This document shows positions 18,423 to 26,117 of a DNA stretch of 50,981 bases, in pieces. The translations under genes and the position numbers were made by a program. The notes below the pieces were generated by a model, which saw only the letters and a program-made list of their open reading frames with translations, had not been told where the DNA came from and made no database searches. The DNA is taken from the NCBI GenBank assembly GCA_009731375.1, contig BJOX01000060.1, positions 1,138,312 to 1,189,292 on the forward strand, written 5' to 3'. Each line of letters begins with the position of its first letter. The stretch's first letter is position 1. Origin of the DNA: Paulinella micropora. Lineage: Eukaryota; Cercozoa; Imbricatea; Euglyphida.

Positions 18423-19655
18423 ATGTGGTGCGGCAGCGCTTTGGTCCGGCTGGGAGGGTTGTTGCAACAGCGCTTAAAAGAGCCGCTGTTGGTGCCGGGC
18501 TGGACGGGGTTTTATGGCTGGAACTACGAATCGGCTGTAGCGCTAGAGGCCCTGCGCAACCCCCCGTGGGACGCAGCCGCCGAGGTAGAGCAGCTCCTGG
18601 CTGATAGGGCCCTGCAGTTCTGGCAGCCCGGGTGGTTGGTTGCGCATCAAATCCCTGTGGAGTTCTGGCTAACACCCGGGGATAGGGTAGGCCTTTTTGG
18701 CAGCCTCCTCCGCGACGTGCCGGGGGCAGAAGATGTTTATTGCTATGCGGTCCGTGGGGTGCGTAGCTGGCGGCGGCATCCCGACTGGGCTGGACTGATA
18801 GTGCGAAAACTCGGGGACAGCCGAGGGGTTAACTGTCGCAAGTGGCTGTGGCTGGACGATGTGTACATGGCCGGCGCAGCGCTGCTAGCCGACTACCCCA
18901 ACGAGACGTGGACTATGCTGGTTCAAGCCAGGGAGGCCTTTGTAGACCCAACTGATGGGCTGCGGTGGCACGGGCGCTGCGCGACCTCTGCGGACCACAA
19001 CGGCGTCAAATGGAGCAGGGCAAACGCCTGGGCGCTGCCGGCACTGGCGCGCTACGTAGTGCGCACCAATGACGACCAAGCGAGCGAGTGGCTGAGCCGC
19101 GACTTGTTGGCTCTGTCTCTGCACCAACGCCAGCACGGCGCCTTTGGCAACATTGTCAATAACAAGACCAGCCCTGACAAGACCAGCCTAACCAGCGTCT
19201 ACGTGTACGCAGAGGCGGTGCTAGAACGTAGCAGGTTGCAGCCCGCCTCTTTGACTGAGCTGCGCAACCGGGCACTGACCGCGCTGGGTTGGTTGAACAC
19301 ACGGCATACGTGCGGTCTCAGGTTAAGCGACAGTTGCCCCGCTACTGGCCTGGCCTCACCAGCACGTTACAACGGGCGCGTGTCCGGCTCTCGACTGAAT
19401 GCGGGCCCCGCAGTTGCACTGACCGCCTGGGCGCGTGTAGGCGAGGTGCTGCTGCACGATTCAAACGCCACACACTACGTGCCTGCGTCCTGGTCGTCAG
19501 CCCCCGCAGACCACTGCGGCCCGCGGCCGAAACTGGTGGGTTTCTACATAGTAGTCGTAGCTATTCTCGTCGCAAGCTGCTGCTTGTACGCGATTATAGC
19601 TCGGACGCGCAGACAGAGGTGCAATAAGAGGAGGAACAATAAAAGGAACACTTAA
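18423..19655 (+). CDS. Membrane-anchored GH88/105-type glycoside hydrolase, 410 aa
   Basis: Resembles unsaturated glucuronyl/rhamnogalacturonyl hydrolases (GH88/GH105, YteR-like, alpha/alpha-barrel), which hydrolyse oligosaccharides left by polysaccharide lyases. Seen: WLWLDDVYMAGAALLADYP (family WxDDxYM), DGLRWHGRCA and SRANAWALPALARYV (family pattern GLxYHG ... WARGNGWAL). Two invariant-looking Asp are present in the LDD segment; I cannot confirm the second catalytic Asp. After the barrel comes a single hydrophobic helix (GFYIVVVAILVASCCLYAII, about residues 373-393) and a short basic tail RTRRQRCNKRR. This suggests a type I-like anchor with the enzyme outside the cell or on a virion membrane. 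There is no clear N-terminal signal peptide. An AATAAA overlaps the end of the gene. Such an anchored enzyme in a virus-like cluster could act on algal cell-wall or mucilage polysaccharide (inference). Confidence 0.7.
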   Translation: MWCGSALVRLGGLLQQRLKEPLLVPGWTGFYGWNYESAVALEALRNPPWDAAAEVEQLLADRALQFWQPGWLVAHQIPVEFWLTPGDRVGLFGSLLRDVPGAEDVYCYAVRGVRSWRRHPDWAGLIVRKLGDSRGVNCRKWLWLDDVYMAGAALLADYPNETWTMLVQAREAFVDPTDGLRWHGRCATSADHNGVKWSRANAWALPALARYVVRTNDDQASEWLSRDLLALSLHQRQHGAFGNIVNNKTSPDKTSLTSVYVYAEAVLERSRLQPASLTELRNRALTALGWLNTRHTCGLRLSDSCPATGLASPARYNGRVSGSRLNAGPAVALTAWARVGEVLLHDSNATHYVPASWSSAPADHCGPRPKLVGFYIVVVAILVASCCLYAIIARTRRQRCNKRRNNKRNT

Positions 19656-19830
19656 GGCAGCGCTCCCGAGGAAAGGAGAAGAGAAAAGAAAAAGGGGGAC
19701 GCACTGTCCTCCCTCTCCTCCTCCCTCACCTTTCACCCCTCCNNNNNNNNNNCCCCCCCCTCTCTCTCTCTGTATCCTCAAATTCTTTTCCTAGCCTGCT
19801 TAAGGGGACAAAACAAACAGCAAATAATAA
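19656..19830. other. Intergenic region with assembly gap
   Basis: Purine- and pyrimidine-rich sequence around ten N (19743-19752). No gene is seen. Confidence 0.7.
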
Positions 19831-20388
19831 ATGAGTAACGATATTGGTAGCAATGTCGGATGTCACTCCCAGATAAAAACCTCGCCTGCTGCTACCGAGG
19901 AGACGACGACAGGCGCGGCCCGCTACGAGCGCAGCCCCCGCTCTTATTCTACAAGGCCGCACAACATCGCAGGAGTCACCTTCGAGGCAGAGCTCGACAG
20001 CCCCTTGGGATACTCCTACGACGGCTCCGCGGGGGGCTTTTTGTTTACTTTACAAGCGAGCCATACGCGACTCACAAGCCTCCTTGCTATTTTACAAGCA
20101 GCGGGCGTGGAACCAATCTCGGTGGAGTCGGCCGCTCAGCCCCTCGGCCTGTCGCAAGCGAGCATAGATCTCTTGCCCCAACTTGAGATTACCACTGCCT
20201 TCCTTAAGGCCCCGGGGGCGCCCAAGGAATGCCCGATTTGCCTGCAGGATCTCGTCGTGGGGGACAAGTTACGGGGCATTCATTGTGCTCATTATCTGCA
20301 TCAGCGCTGCCTAGACCATTGGCTCAAGGCCAACGGTTTCTGTCCTGTTTGTCGCGCCGTGGTATTCGACGAGGCAGGCGCTGTCTAG
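19831..20388 (+). CDS. RING-H2 E3 ubiquitin ligase, 185 aa
   Basis: Start at ATG 19831, after an A-rich AACAGCAAATAATAA leader. The C-terminal RING-H2 finger (about residues 132-174) is complete: CPIC ... HCAHYLHQRCLDHW ... FCPVC gives Cx2C-x14-CxHx2Hx2C-x10-Cx2C. It should recruit a ubiquitin-conjugating enzyme. The N-terminal ~125 residues (ITFEAELDSPLGYSYDGSAG-like region) should carry substrate binding and are not recognised. No membrane segment is seen. Together with the F-box gene at 11838 it gives the island two ubiquitin-pathway proteins. It is convergent with the histone-tail-mimic gene, with a C5/G13 palindrome between their stops. Confidence 0.8.
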   Translation: MSNDIGSNVGCHSQIKTSPAATEETTTGAARYERSPRSYSTRPHNIAGVTFEAELDSPLGYSYDGSAGGFLFTLQASHTRLTSLLAILQAAGVEPISVESAAQPLGLSQASIDLLPQLEITTAFLKAPGAPKECPICLQDLVVGDKLRGIHCAHYLHQRCLDHWLKANGFCPVCRAVVFDEAGAV

Positions 20389-20484
20389 CCCGCGTGTGCA
20401 GGCTTGGAAGGCCGACCGAAAGCCAAAAGTGACAATATTTCTTGTTTTTTTTTCTTTTAATGCTAATACTAAAACAAAAGGTTT

Positions 20485-20514
20485 GGTGCCCCCTCTGGGG
20501 GGGGGGGGGCCTAA
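20485..20514. repeat. C-run/G-run palindrome between convergent genes
   Basis: GGTGCCCCCTCT then thirteen G and CC, just outside the stop codon of the minus-strand gene. Confidence 0.5.
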
Positions 20515-20888
20515 CAAGAGTCGTCATCGTCTTGGCCATGCACAAGCACGGATGTCATTAAAGTTGATTCAGAGTCTTTTTGCCATTGTTTCAACTGAGC
20601 TTGGATCTCGTCCATGTCGTCGTTTCTATGCATGTGGCGCATCGACTCCTCGTAAGCTGCTAATGCTTGTTTCTCCACCTCTGCCAACTTCTTTTGGAGA
20701 TGTTCCAAGGCACCAGGGTGATACCAATAGTTGCCTGTTAGTTTGAGCTCTAGGCTCCCGTTGAGATGGTCGCTGCTGATCTTAATTTCAACTTCAGTAG
20801 CAGTCTTGCGCTTTTTGCGCGCGGGCGTTTCTTTCCTGGCCACGTGCCCCCCGGTAGAGGTACGGGCTGTTTGCTTGGTTCGTGCCAT
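20511..20888 (-). CDS. Histone H3 N-terminal tail mimic, 125 aa
   Basis: The start is the ATG in GACGACCATGGCACG; upstream codons in frame run into poly-G and a gap, so this start is preferred. Residues 1-13 after Met, ARTKQTARTSTGG, equal the H3 tail except that Lys9 is Thr. His replaces Lys14, and a short Arg/Lys-rich stretch follows (VARKETPARKKRKT). The H3K4 site and flanking Arg2/Thr3/Arg8 are kept while the K9 and K14 sites are lost. The rest is not a histone fold: a beta-prone part (VEIKISS ... LELKLTGNYWYH), then a charged helix or coiled coil (LEHLQKKLAEVEKQALAAYE ... DEIQAQLKQWQKD) and an acidic DDDD end. Predicted nuclear, possibly binding H3K4 readers or writers. The mimicry is seen in the sequence; its function is inferred. 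Confidence 0.75.
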   Translation of the reverse strand: MARTKQTARTSTGGHVARKETPARKKRKTATEVEIKISSDHLNGSLELKLTGNYWYHPGALEHLQKKLAEVEKQALAAYEESMRHMHRNDDMDEIQAQLKQWQKDSESTLMTSVLVHGQDDDDSC

Positions 20889-20950
20889 GGTCGTCTCGGC
20901 GCCAACAAAAAAGTGAGGCATGCAGCGCTTTCGTGGCACCAATGCGCACC

Positions 20951-20997
20951 AAAAGGGGGGGGGGGGGCGCCCCCCCCCCCCCCCCCCNNNNNNNNNN
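20951..20997. repeat. G13-CG-C18 palindrome with assembly gap
   Basis: It lies between two divergent genes and ends in ten N (20988-20997). Confidence 0.85.
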
Positions 20998-21069
20998 TCT
21001 ATCTGCGAGTGTATCCAAAACAAGGATGTACACCAGAGTGCCCTCCTTTTTTGTATGTTTCTAACAGAG

Positions 21070-22926
21070 ATGATGTCTGCTGGAGTTCCAGCAAGAGAAC
21101 CCCGCCGTTCGGAGCGCATCCGGGCGCAAAACTTACAGCAAGCCAACAACAACATGGCAGGGATGGTGTGGCCAAGCTGCGCCGAGTGGCTCCGTCGCGA
21201 GCTAGGCTCCCGCTCCCAACCGCAGCTCGTAGAGGCGTTGCGCAACTTGCTAGCGCTGCCCTTTTGGTTCGATCTGGAAAGACGGACACGGACAAACCGG
21301 ACCGAGCTGCTGCAAGTCTACGTCAGGTTCCTTCTTCTGCGCGCCGAGGATGCCAATCTGTCGCCCTTGCACTGGCTGGACGCGATCTGGCACTCGCACC
21401 TACTGGAAACGGAAAACTTCGCAACCTGTTGTCTTTTGTTGGTAGGCCGATTGATTGCGCATAGTACGGTAGCGCCTGGCGGGCCACAGGCACAGGCGCC
21501 GCGACAGCAAGCTTTACGGGAGAGTTACAAGCGCAAGTACAAGGAGGCGCTCCAGACCTACCCACTCTACGCGCAGGGCCCCCCGTTTGTTGACGACGTT
21601 GTGCCGCGCAGTTCTTCGCCGTCACTACAATGCCACAGCCGGAGCCCCTCCCCGCTGCGGCTCTGCCTCAAACTGGTGCTAGGCCCCGACGGCGCTCATT
21701 TAAACAAAGAGCCCTTGGCGTATCTTGACGTGTCGACCATGTCCGCAGCCAGCAAGCCTTTTGCAGAATGGGTGGACTACATCCTAACGCTCGCCCAGCC
21801 ATATGTGCAGGGGCGCGCCGTTGCAGTGGACCAAGAGGCATACCTGTCCGCTTGGAATGCCTGGAAGTCGCCGTCCACGCCCGCTCCTTCCGCGTGTGTT
21901 CTGCAGGCACTAGGCTTCGACCCTAGCTTCGCGCAGGCGGAGGAGCGAGGGCTTCTGTCTAACCACGAGGCGGCGCCCGTCGCGCGGCCCCGCTTGTTGA
22001 TTACCACGGATAACACAGGAGAGCATCGCGGTCACAGGTATACAACCTACGTCTGCCGCCCGGCTTCGTGGTCACAAGGCGCGCTGGCGCTTTCCGACGC
22101 CGTGCGGCTGGGCTGCAGGTTCTTGGACGACGTGTGCCCCCCGCGCTGCAGTCTGAAACATCTGGCGGCCACTGCTTGGCTCTCTTCGGACCTGGACAAT
22201 GCTCCTCCAGAGCCAATGGAACCCCTTCGTTTGGGGCCGCTGCATACCGAAGCGCGGCTGCGCTTGGCTACCAAGGTTGTCCAGATGCAGGGCATGCTTT
22301 ATCACCTGCACTGTGCCTGCCCGGGCCCCGTGCGGGCGTATCTTCAGTCTCCTTTTCAGGGCAGCGAGCCGCTAGCCGCAGCCTACAGGTGCACCCTGTC
22401 GGTGCCGCTCCAGCACTGGAGGGAGCCCCGCCTAAGCACCGTCGTCTCTCGTTTGCTGGGGGCTTTCCGCATGGAGGCACCGTCCGAGGTAGAACGGCAC
22501 GTGGTTTGCGTGGGGCTGCCCCGCAACAACTACCAGCGGCTGCCCGTAGGCTATGTGGCTGCCACGGGAGACGACGCTGCGCTGCTACCGCTATGCTTTG
22601 CCTGTCTCTGTCCGCACGCGTACAAGCTGGCGGTCCGCGAGCTGGAGGTCAAGACGATGAGCGGATCCAACTTCTTGCTCCGAGTGCCCAACGACACAAC
22701 AGCGCTTGCCGTTCGATTACTTGCTCACGAAAACCCGGCCTGGGGTTGGACCCTGGATATGCAGCGCATGAACATCATCAACCCACCTCCTACTACCGCG
22801 GCAAGCTACGCCCACTTAACGGATGGAGGCTGTTTGACAAGCGTCCCCGACCTGTGGTCATCGGCGACGACGTGGGTGCGTCCTGGCGACAGGGTTTATC
22901 TAATGGCTAGGCTGCGCGGCTGCTAG
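21070..22926 (+). CDS. Protein with a GRDP-like (glycine-rich domain protein-type) WHxH domain, 618 aa
   Basis: Two tandem ATGs at 21070/21073 begin the protein; frame upstream of them runs through poly-G and a gap. A basic start (REPRRSERIRAQ) is followed by a helical region with LDAIWHSHLLETENFATCC at about residues 97-115. This matches the conserved D-x-x-WHxHxL-x-T-x-x-Y/F motif of the GRDP-like family (Pfam Glycine-rich domain-containing protein-like), known from plants, fungi, bacteria and some giant viruses, of unclear biochemical role. The remaining ~480 residues show no domain I recognise. Possible beta-rich segments and a final SATTWVRPGDRVYLMARL-type strand pair are visible. There are no membrane segments. 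The gene is divergent from the histone-tail-mimic gene. A hairpin lies 5 bases after the stop. Confidence 0.65.
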   Translation: MMSAGVPAREPRRSERIRAQNLQQANNNMAGMVWPSCAEWLRRELGSRSQPQLVEALRNLLALPFWFDLERRTRTNRTELLQVYVRFLLLRAEDANLSPLHWLDAIWHSHLLETENFATCCLLLVGRLIAHSTVAPGGPQAQAPRQQALRESYKRKYKEALQTYPLYAQGPPFVDDVVPRSSSPSLQCHSRSPSPLRLCLKLVLGPDGAHLNKEPLAYLDVSTMSAASKPFAEWVDYILTLAQPYVQGRAVAVDQEAYLSAWNAWKSPSTPAPSACVLQALGFDPSFAQAEERGLLSNHEAAPVARPRLLITTDNTGEHRGHRYTTYVCRPASWSQGALALSDAVRLGCRFLDDVCPPRCSLKHLAATAWLSSDLDNAPPEPMEPLRLGPLHTEARLRLATKVVQMQGMLYHLHCACPGPVRAYLQSPFQGSEPLAAAYRCTLSVPLQHWREPRLSTVVSRLLGAFRMEAPSEVERHVVCVGLPRNNYQRLPVGYVAATGDDAALLPLCFACLCPHAYKLAVRELEVKTMSGSNFLLRVPNDTTALAVRLLAHENPAWGWTLDMQRMNIINPPPTTAASYAHLTDGGCLTSVPDLWSSATTWVRPGDRVYLMARLRGC

Positions 22927-22930
22927 CCCC

Positions 22931-22952
22931 CCAGCCTGCTTGCACGGGCTGG
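22931..22952 (+). terminator. Hairpin just after the stop codon
   Basis: CCAGCCTGC ... GGGCTGG, an imperfect stem similar in sequence to the hairpin at 10103-10124 (both CCAGCC/GGCTGG). Confidence 0.35.
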
Positions 22953-23139
22953 CGGTAAAGAGAGGGCGGGGAGCATCTTGCCCCCCCCCCCCCTCCCTTC
23001 CTCCCTCCGTTCTCTTTCCTTCCTCTTTTTCCTCTGCCCCTGAGAACCCCCCTAATAGCACTGCCGAAAGTAAAAACAGAAATAATCTTAGTAAACCCCC
23101 AAACTTCTTTGTCTTATTAACGAAACTCAGAGGAAAAAA

Positions 23140-24836
23140 ATGGACCGGCGTCGGTATTTTCTAGATTTATTAAGAAGCAACGGAATAAACCCGGAAATCA
23201 TCGAGCGGTTGCCAAGAGAATCGAAAATTCTGCGCAGACGTCAGGCATCCGTGGGGATAGTTTTGCTGACTATAGCCTTGACTAAGGAGGGCTGGCCGGA
23301 TTTGAACAAGATCACACCGCTGCCTTCGAAGAGGAGATCAAGCTGTGCAGGGCGTTGCGTATTATAGTGATGTTGCCCGCGGATCTCGCGCTTGACAAGG
23401 ACGAAGGTTCCCCCGGGCCTGACCAGGTGGCTCTTTTGGTCTATAATGTCCTGCAAAATCTGCACTGCGATGTACGCGTTAGTAACGTGATCAGCTTTCT
23501 TTCGCGGGTTGGTGCACTGCTCCACGAGGGTGAAGTCTACGTAAAATACTACCGTGCAGACAGAAACCAGGACGATGAAGGAAGGGGCCCAATCGCTCTC
23601 GAAATTAACGAACTCTCCAGAGCATCTGCTTTCTACAAGAACGTTCTATTGCGTATGCTCAGAAGTGATGTCTCGCCGTCCCATGCCCCCGAGCTGGAAC
23701 TGTCGCACGTCCTGTTTTGTCAGAACTGGCTGGATCCCTTGTGGATAGCTAAAGAATTCCACCTCCGCGACCCGTGGCAGCTCAACCTGCTGCAGCTCAA
23801 GACATGCGCACCCTGGGCCTCTGATGCTAGCGTCCACAACGTGCAGGCAAACCTGCGCGCGTTACAGACAGTGCAAGCCCACCCCGACGGCGAGCGGTGC
23901 CTGAAAAGCCTAGCGCAGGTCTCAACACTAGTAACGCTAAAAATCCGCCAGAACACAGAGGCTGAAATCAGCACGTTTATCAGCTACCTTGTGACGAGAT
24001 TCTGTCGCGCGGTCACCACGGTCAGGCTGGTGGCTCCCGCCTCCCCGTTGGACGAGAACAAGAAAGTGCCAGAAGAGATAAACATACGGGTGCCCATGTC
24101 GGGCCCGCTGGTCGAACTAGAAATTGGCGCGGGGCTAGCACTAAACACCGTCAGATGCGAGATCGGAGCGCCGACGCCTGGAAACATACCGCGCACGCTG
24201 CTGATAAAGCTGCACAGCGATCTGAAAACGAGTCTAATCCTAGCACGGACGGTGCCGAAGGCTCAGGACGAACCCCCCGCTATGAATTTGCACATTGAAG
24301 CACACGAACACGTGCGCCGATTACTCTGCGAGTGCACCGCCGAACAAAAGTTAGTGTTTGGTACGGTTTTGTTGCGTAAACACGAGTCCGGAGCCGCAAA
24401 CCACGGGGCTGGCCGCGGCGGCAGCGGCCAGCCCTCGCTCACATTGCGGAACCTCCCTGCCGAAGAGCTTAATATTGACTTCCAGTACCCTGCACAAGAC
24501 GCAGCTGCCCCCGGTACAAGATGGTACCGTTTGAGTCTAGAACCGCCCGCGCAGGAGACGCACGTAGCTGGTGCCAGACTGAGCAAGCTCGTTGTACCTA
24601 GGTCGGAGGCCGCCCGCCAAGCCAGCCTGCGCCTGTGCGACTGCTTACTTGGCAAAGACTTCTGTGTTATAACCGCCGGAGCTCCGGAGGAGGTGGTTGT
24701 TAAGAGGCTTAGGTTCATTAATTGCGGCTTTCAAAACCAACATATTGCCTACCGACAGCAGGTCTTAATAACACGGGCAGTGCCGAATAGTTCCTTTACT
24801 ATGTACAATAAACGCCGGCCATCCTTGGATATGTGA
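23140..24836 (+). CDS. Hypothetical protein, frame broken near 23300-23330
   Basis: The ATG at 23140 follows an A-rich leader (GAGGAAAAAAATGG). The first frame (MDRRRYFLDLLRSNGINPEI...) ends at 23367. Between about 23300 and 23330 a second frame takes over (AAFEEEIKLCRALRIIVML) and continues to 24836, so a single indel explains the split. The joined protein would be about 560 residues. The early part is helical and charged. The middle has a regular alternation of short strands (LVTLKIRQNTEAEISTF, LVELEIGAGLALNTVRCEIG, LVVPRSEAARQASLRLCDC) that could be a degenerate LRR-like or beta-solenoid region. No family is recognised. It overlaps nothing and is convergent with the next gene; TTTATT and AATAAA hexamers lie between the two ends. 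Confidence 0.55.
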
Positions 24837-24896
24837 GAGCAAATTAAACACGTCTACTTTATTCATAGAAACACACGACAGTGCCTTTTTATTTGT

Positions 24897-26117
24897 CTAG
24901 CTGACCTCGTTTACCAACGGAGCCAGCAACTGTAAGCGCATCCTGTCCCAGTGCGCGCTGCTGTAGGGGGACGACAGGGACGCGTCTACACGGAGAGCCA
25001 GCTGTCTGCACTGAGTCTCCAGACGTCGTCGTGGTCCAGTGTCTTCTAGCACATAGCCAGACATATCAGGCAACGAGCTCGGGTGCATCCCAGCGCTGAT
25101 AAGGGCCACCAGGCTTTGCGTCAATTTCAAAGCCATGCTTTTAAGCAAAGGTTGCGCGGAGCCCCTGTGCACAGCCACTTCGAGCTCGTTGAATAAGATC
25201 ACCACGTAGTCGACCAGCACGCGCCGTGTCCCGCTACCTTCTAACCACGGGTGCACATAGGGCCACTCCAAGGGCACAGTGCGCCATGGCACCTTGGCAA
25301 GGATCGACAGAGGCTGATCCGAACCCACCGCGTCACCCAGCGCGCCAGAACAGACCAGGAAAGTCCATAGCTTGGCGCACACTCCTTGCGGAGCAGCGCG
25401 CCAGTCGCCGCCCCAGGCTACCAGAGCGCTGCTGGCCCTGCCAGCGCGCAGGCAGAGCCCGCCAAAGTCCTTGGCGCCATACGCAACCTCGCCCTGCGGC
25501 GACTGGAAGCGGCGCAGGATCGAAAACCTGCCACGCAGCCCTGCCGTGGGCAGCGCAGGCCCGCGCGCAGGCCACAACGGCGGGTTGCTGGGCTGGGGGT
25601 ATTCTTCTTCTCCGCCAAGGCCCCGGTCGGGCAGCCAGAAGCGCCTGCAGTGCAACGGTACACCCGACAAGCACAGGCCGTGCCACACTAGGCGCTGTAG
25701 TTCGAAAAGGCACGGCAAGTCCCACCACGCTTGCTCTGGCAGGTAACCCTTTAGCCTGAAGCTGTGGAAGATGAACTCCTTGGTGCAGATCACCCGGGAG
25801 CGCGGCTCCGAGAATATGCGCTGGTATGACTGGCCCCAGGCCAACAGATACTGACCCTGCGGCAAGGACTGGCCCAGCTCTGGCTCCGGCCGGGGCCGCA
25901 GGGCTAGCGTGAGCCCCAGCTCTAGCGGAGGGCGCGACTCACCGCGCCAGAGCTGTGCCAGGACAGCCCCGGCCGGGTGTTCCCCCCGCGAGTGGCAGAG
26001 CGGGCCACGGTCAATCAACGTTAAACGGGCAGGCGCCAACCGACGCAGCGCCTCCAGGTCGGCCGGGCTCGGCTGGGTCCACGGGTCTAGGTGATGCAGT
26101 TGTAGCTCTAAGAAAGA
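24897..26117 (-). CDS. Hypothetical protein, N terminus cut at a sequence junction
   Basis: The frame ends at 24897. It stays open to 26258, but beyond about 26117 the codons are only the antisense of the receptor gene, so the true N terminus is missing. The visible ~405 residues include a start-proximal SFLELQLHHLDPW, a Pro/Leu-rich middle (LELGLTLALRPRPEPELGQS), many Trp/Phe/Cys residues (WWDLPCLFELQRLVWHGLCL) and a helical C-terminal third (RVLVDYVVILFNELEVAVH ... LKLTQSLVALISAGM). No domain is recognised. Its composition matches island genes, so the island appears to end inside this gene. Confidence 0.5.
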   Translation of the reverse strand, partial: SFLELQLHHLDPWTQPSPADLEALRRLAPARLTLIDRGPLCHSRGEHPAGAVLAQLWRGESRPPLELGLTLALRPRPEPELGQSLPQGQYLLAWGQSYQRIFSEPRSRVICTKEFIFHSFRLKGYLPEQAWWDLPCLFELQRLVWHGLCLSGVPLHCRRFWLPDRGLGGEEEYPQPSNPPLWPARGPALPTAGLRGRFSILRRFQSPQGEVAYGAKDFGGLCLRAGRASSALVAWGGDWRAAPQGVCAKLWTFLVCSGALGDAVGSDQPLSILAKVPWRTVPLEWPYVHPWLEGSGTRRVLVDYVVILFNELEVAVHRGSAQPLLKSMALKLTQSLVALISAGMHPSSLPDMSGYVLEDTGPRRRLETQCRQLALRVDASLSSPYSSAHWDRMRLQLLAPLVNEVS

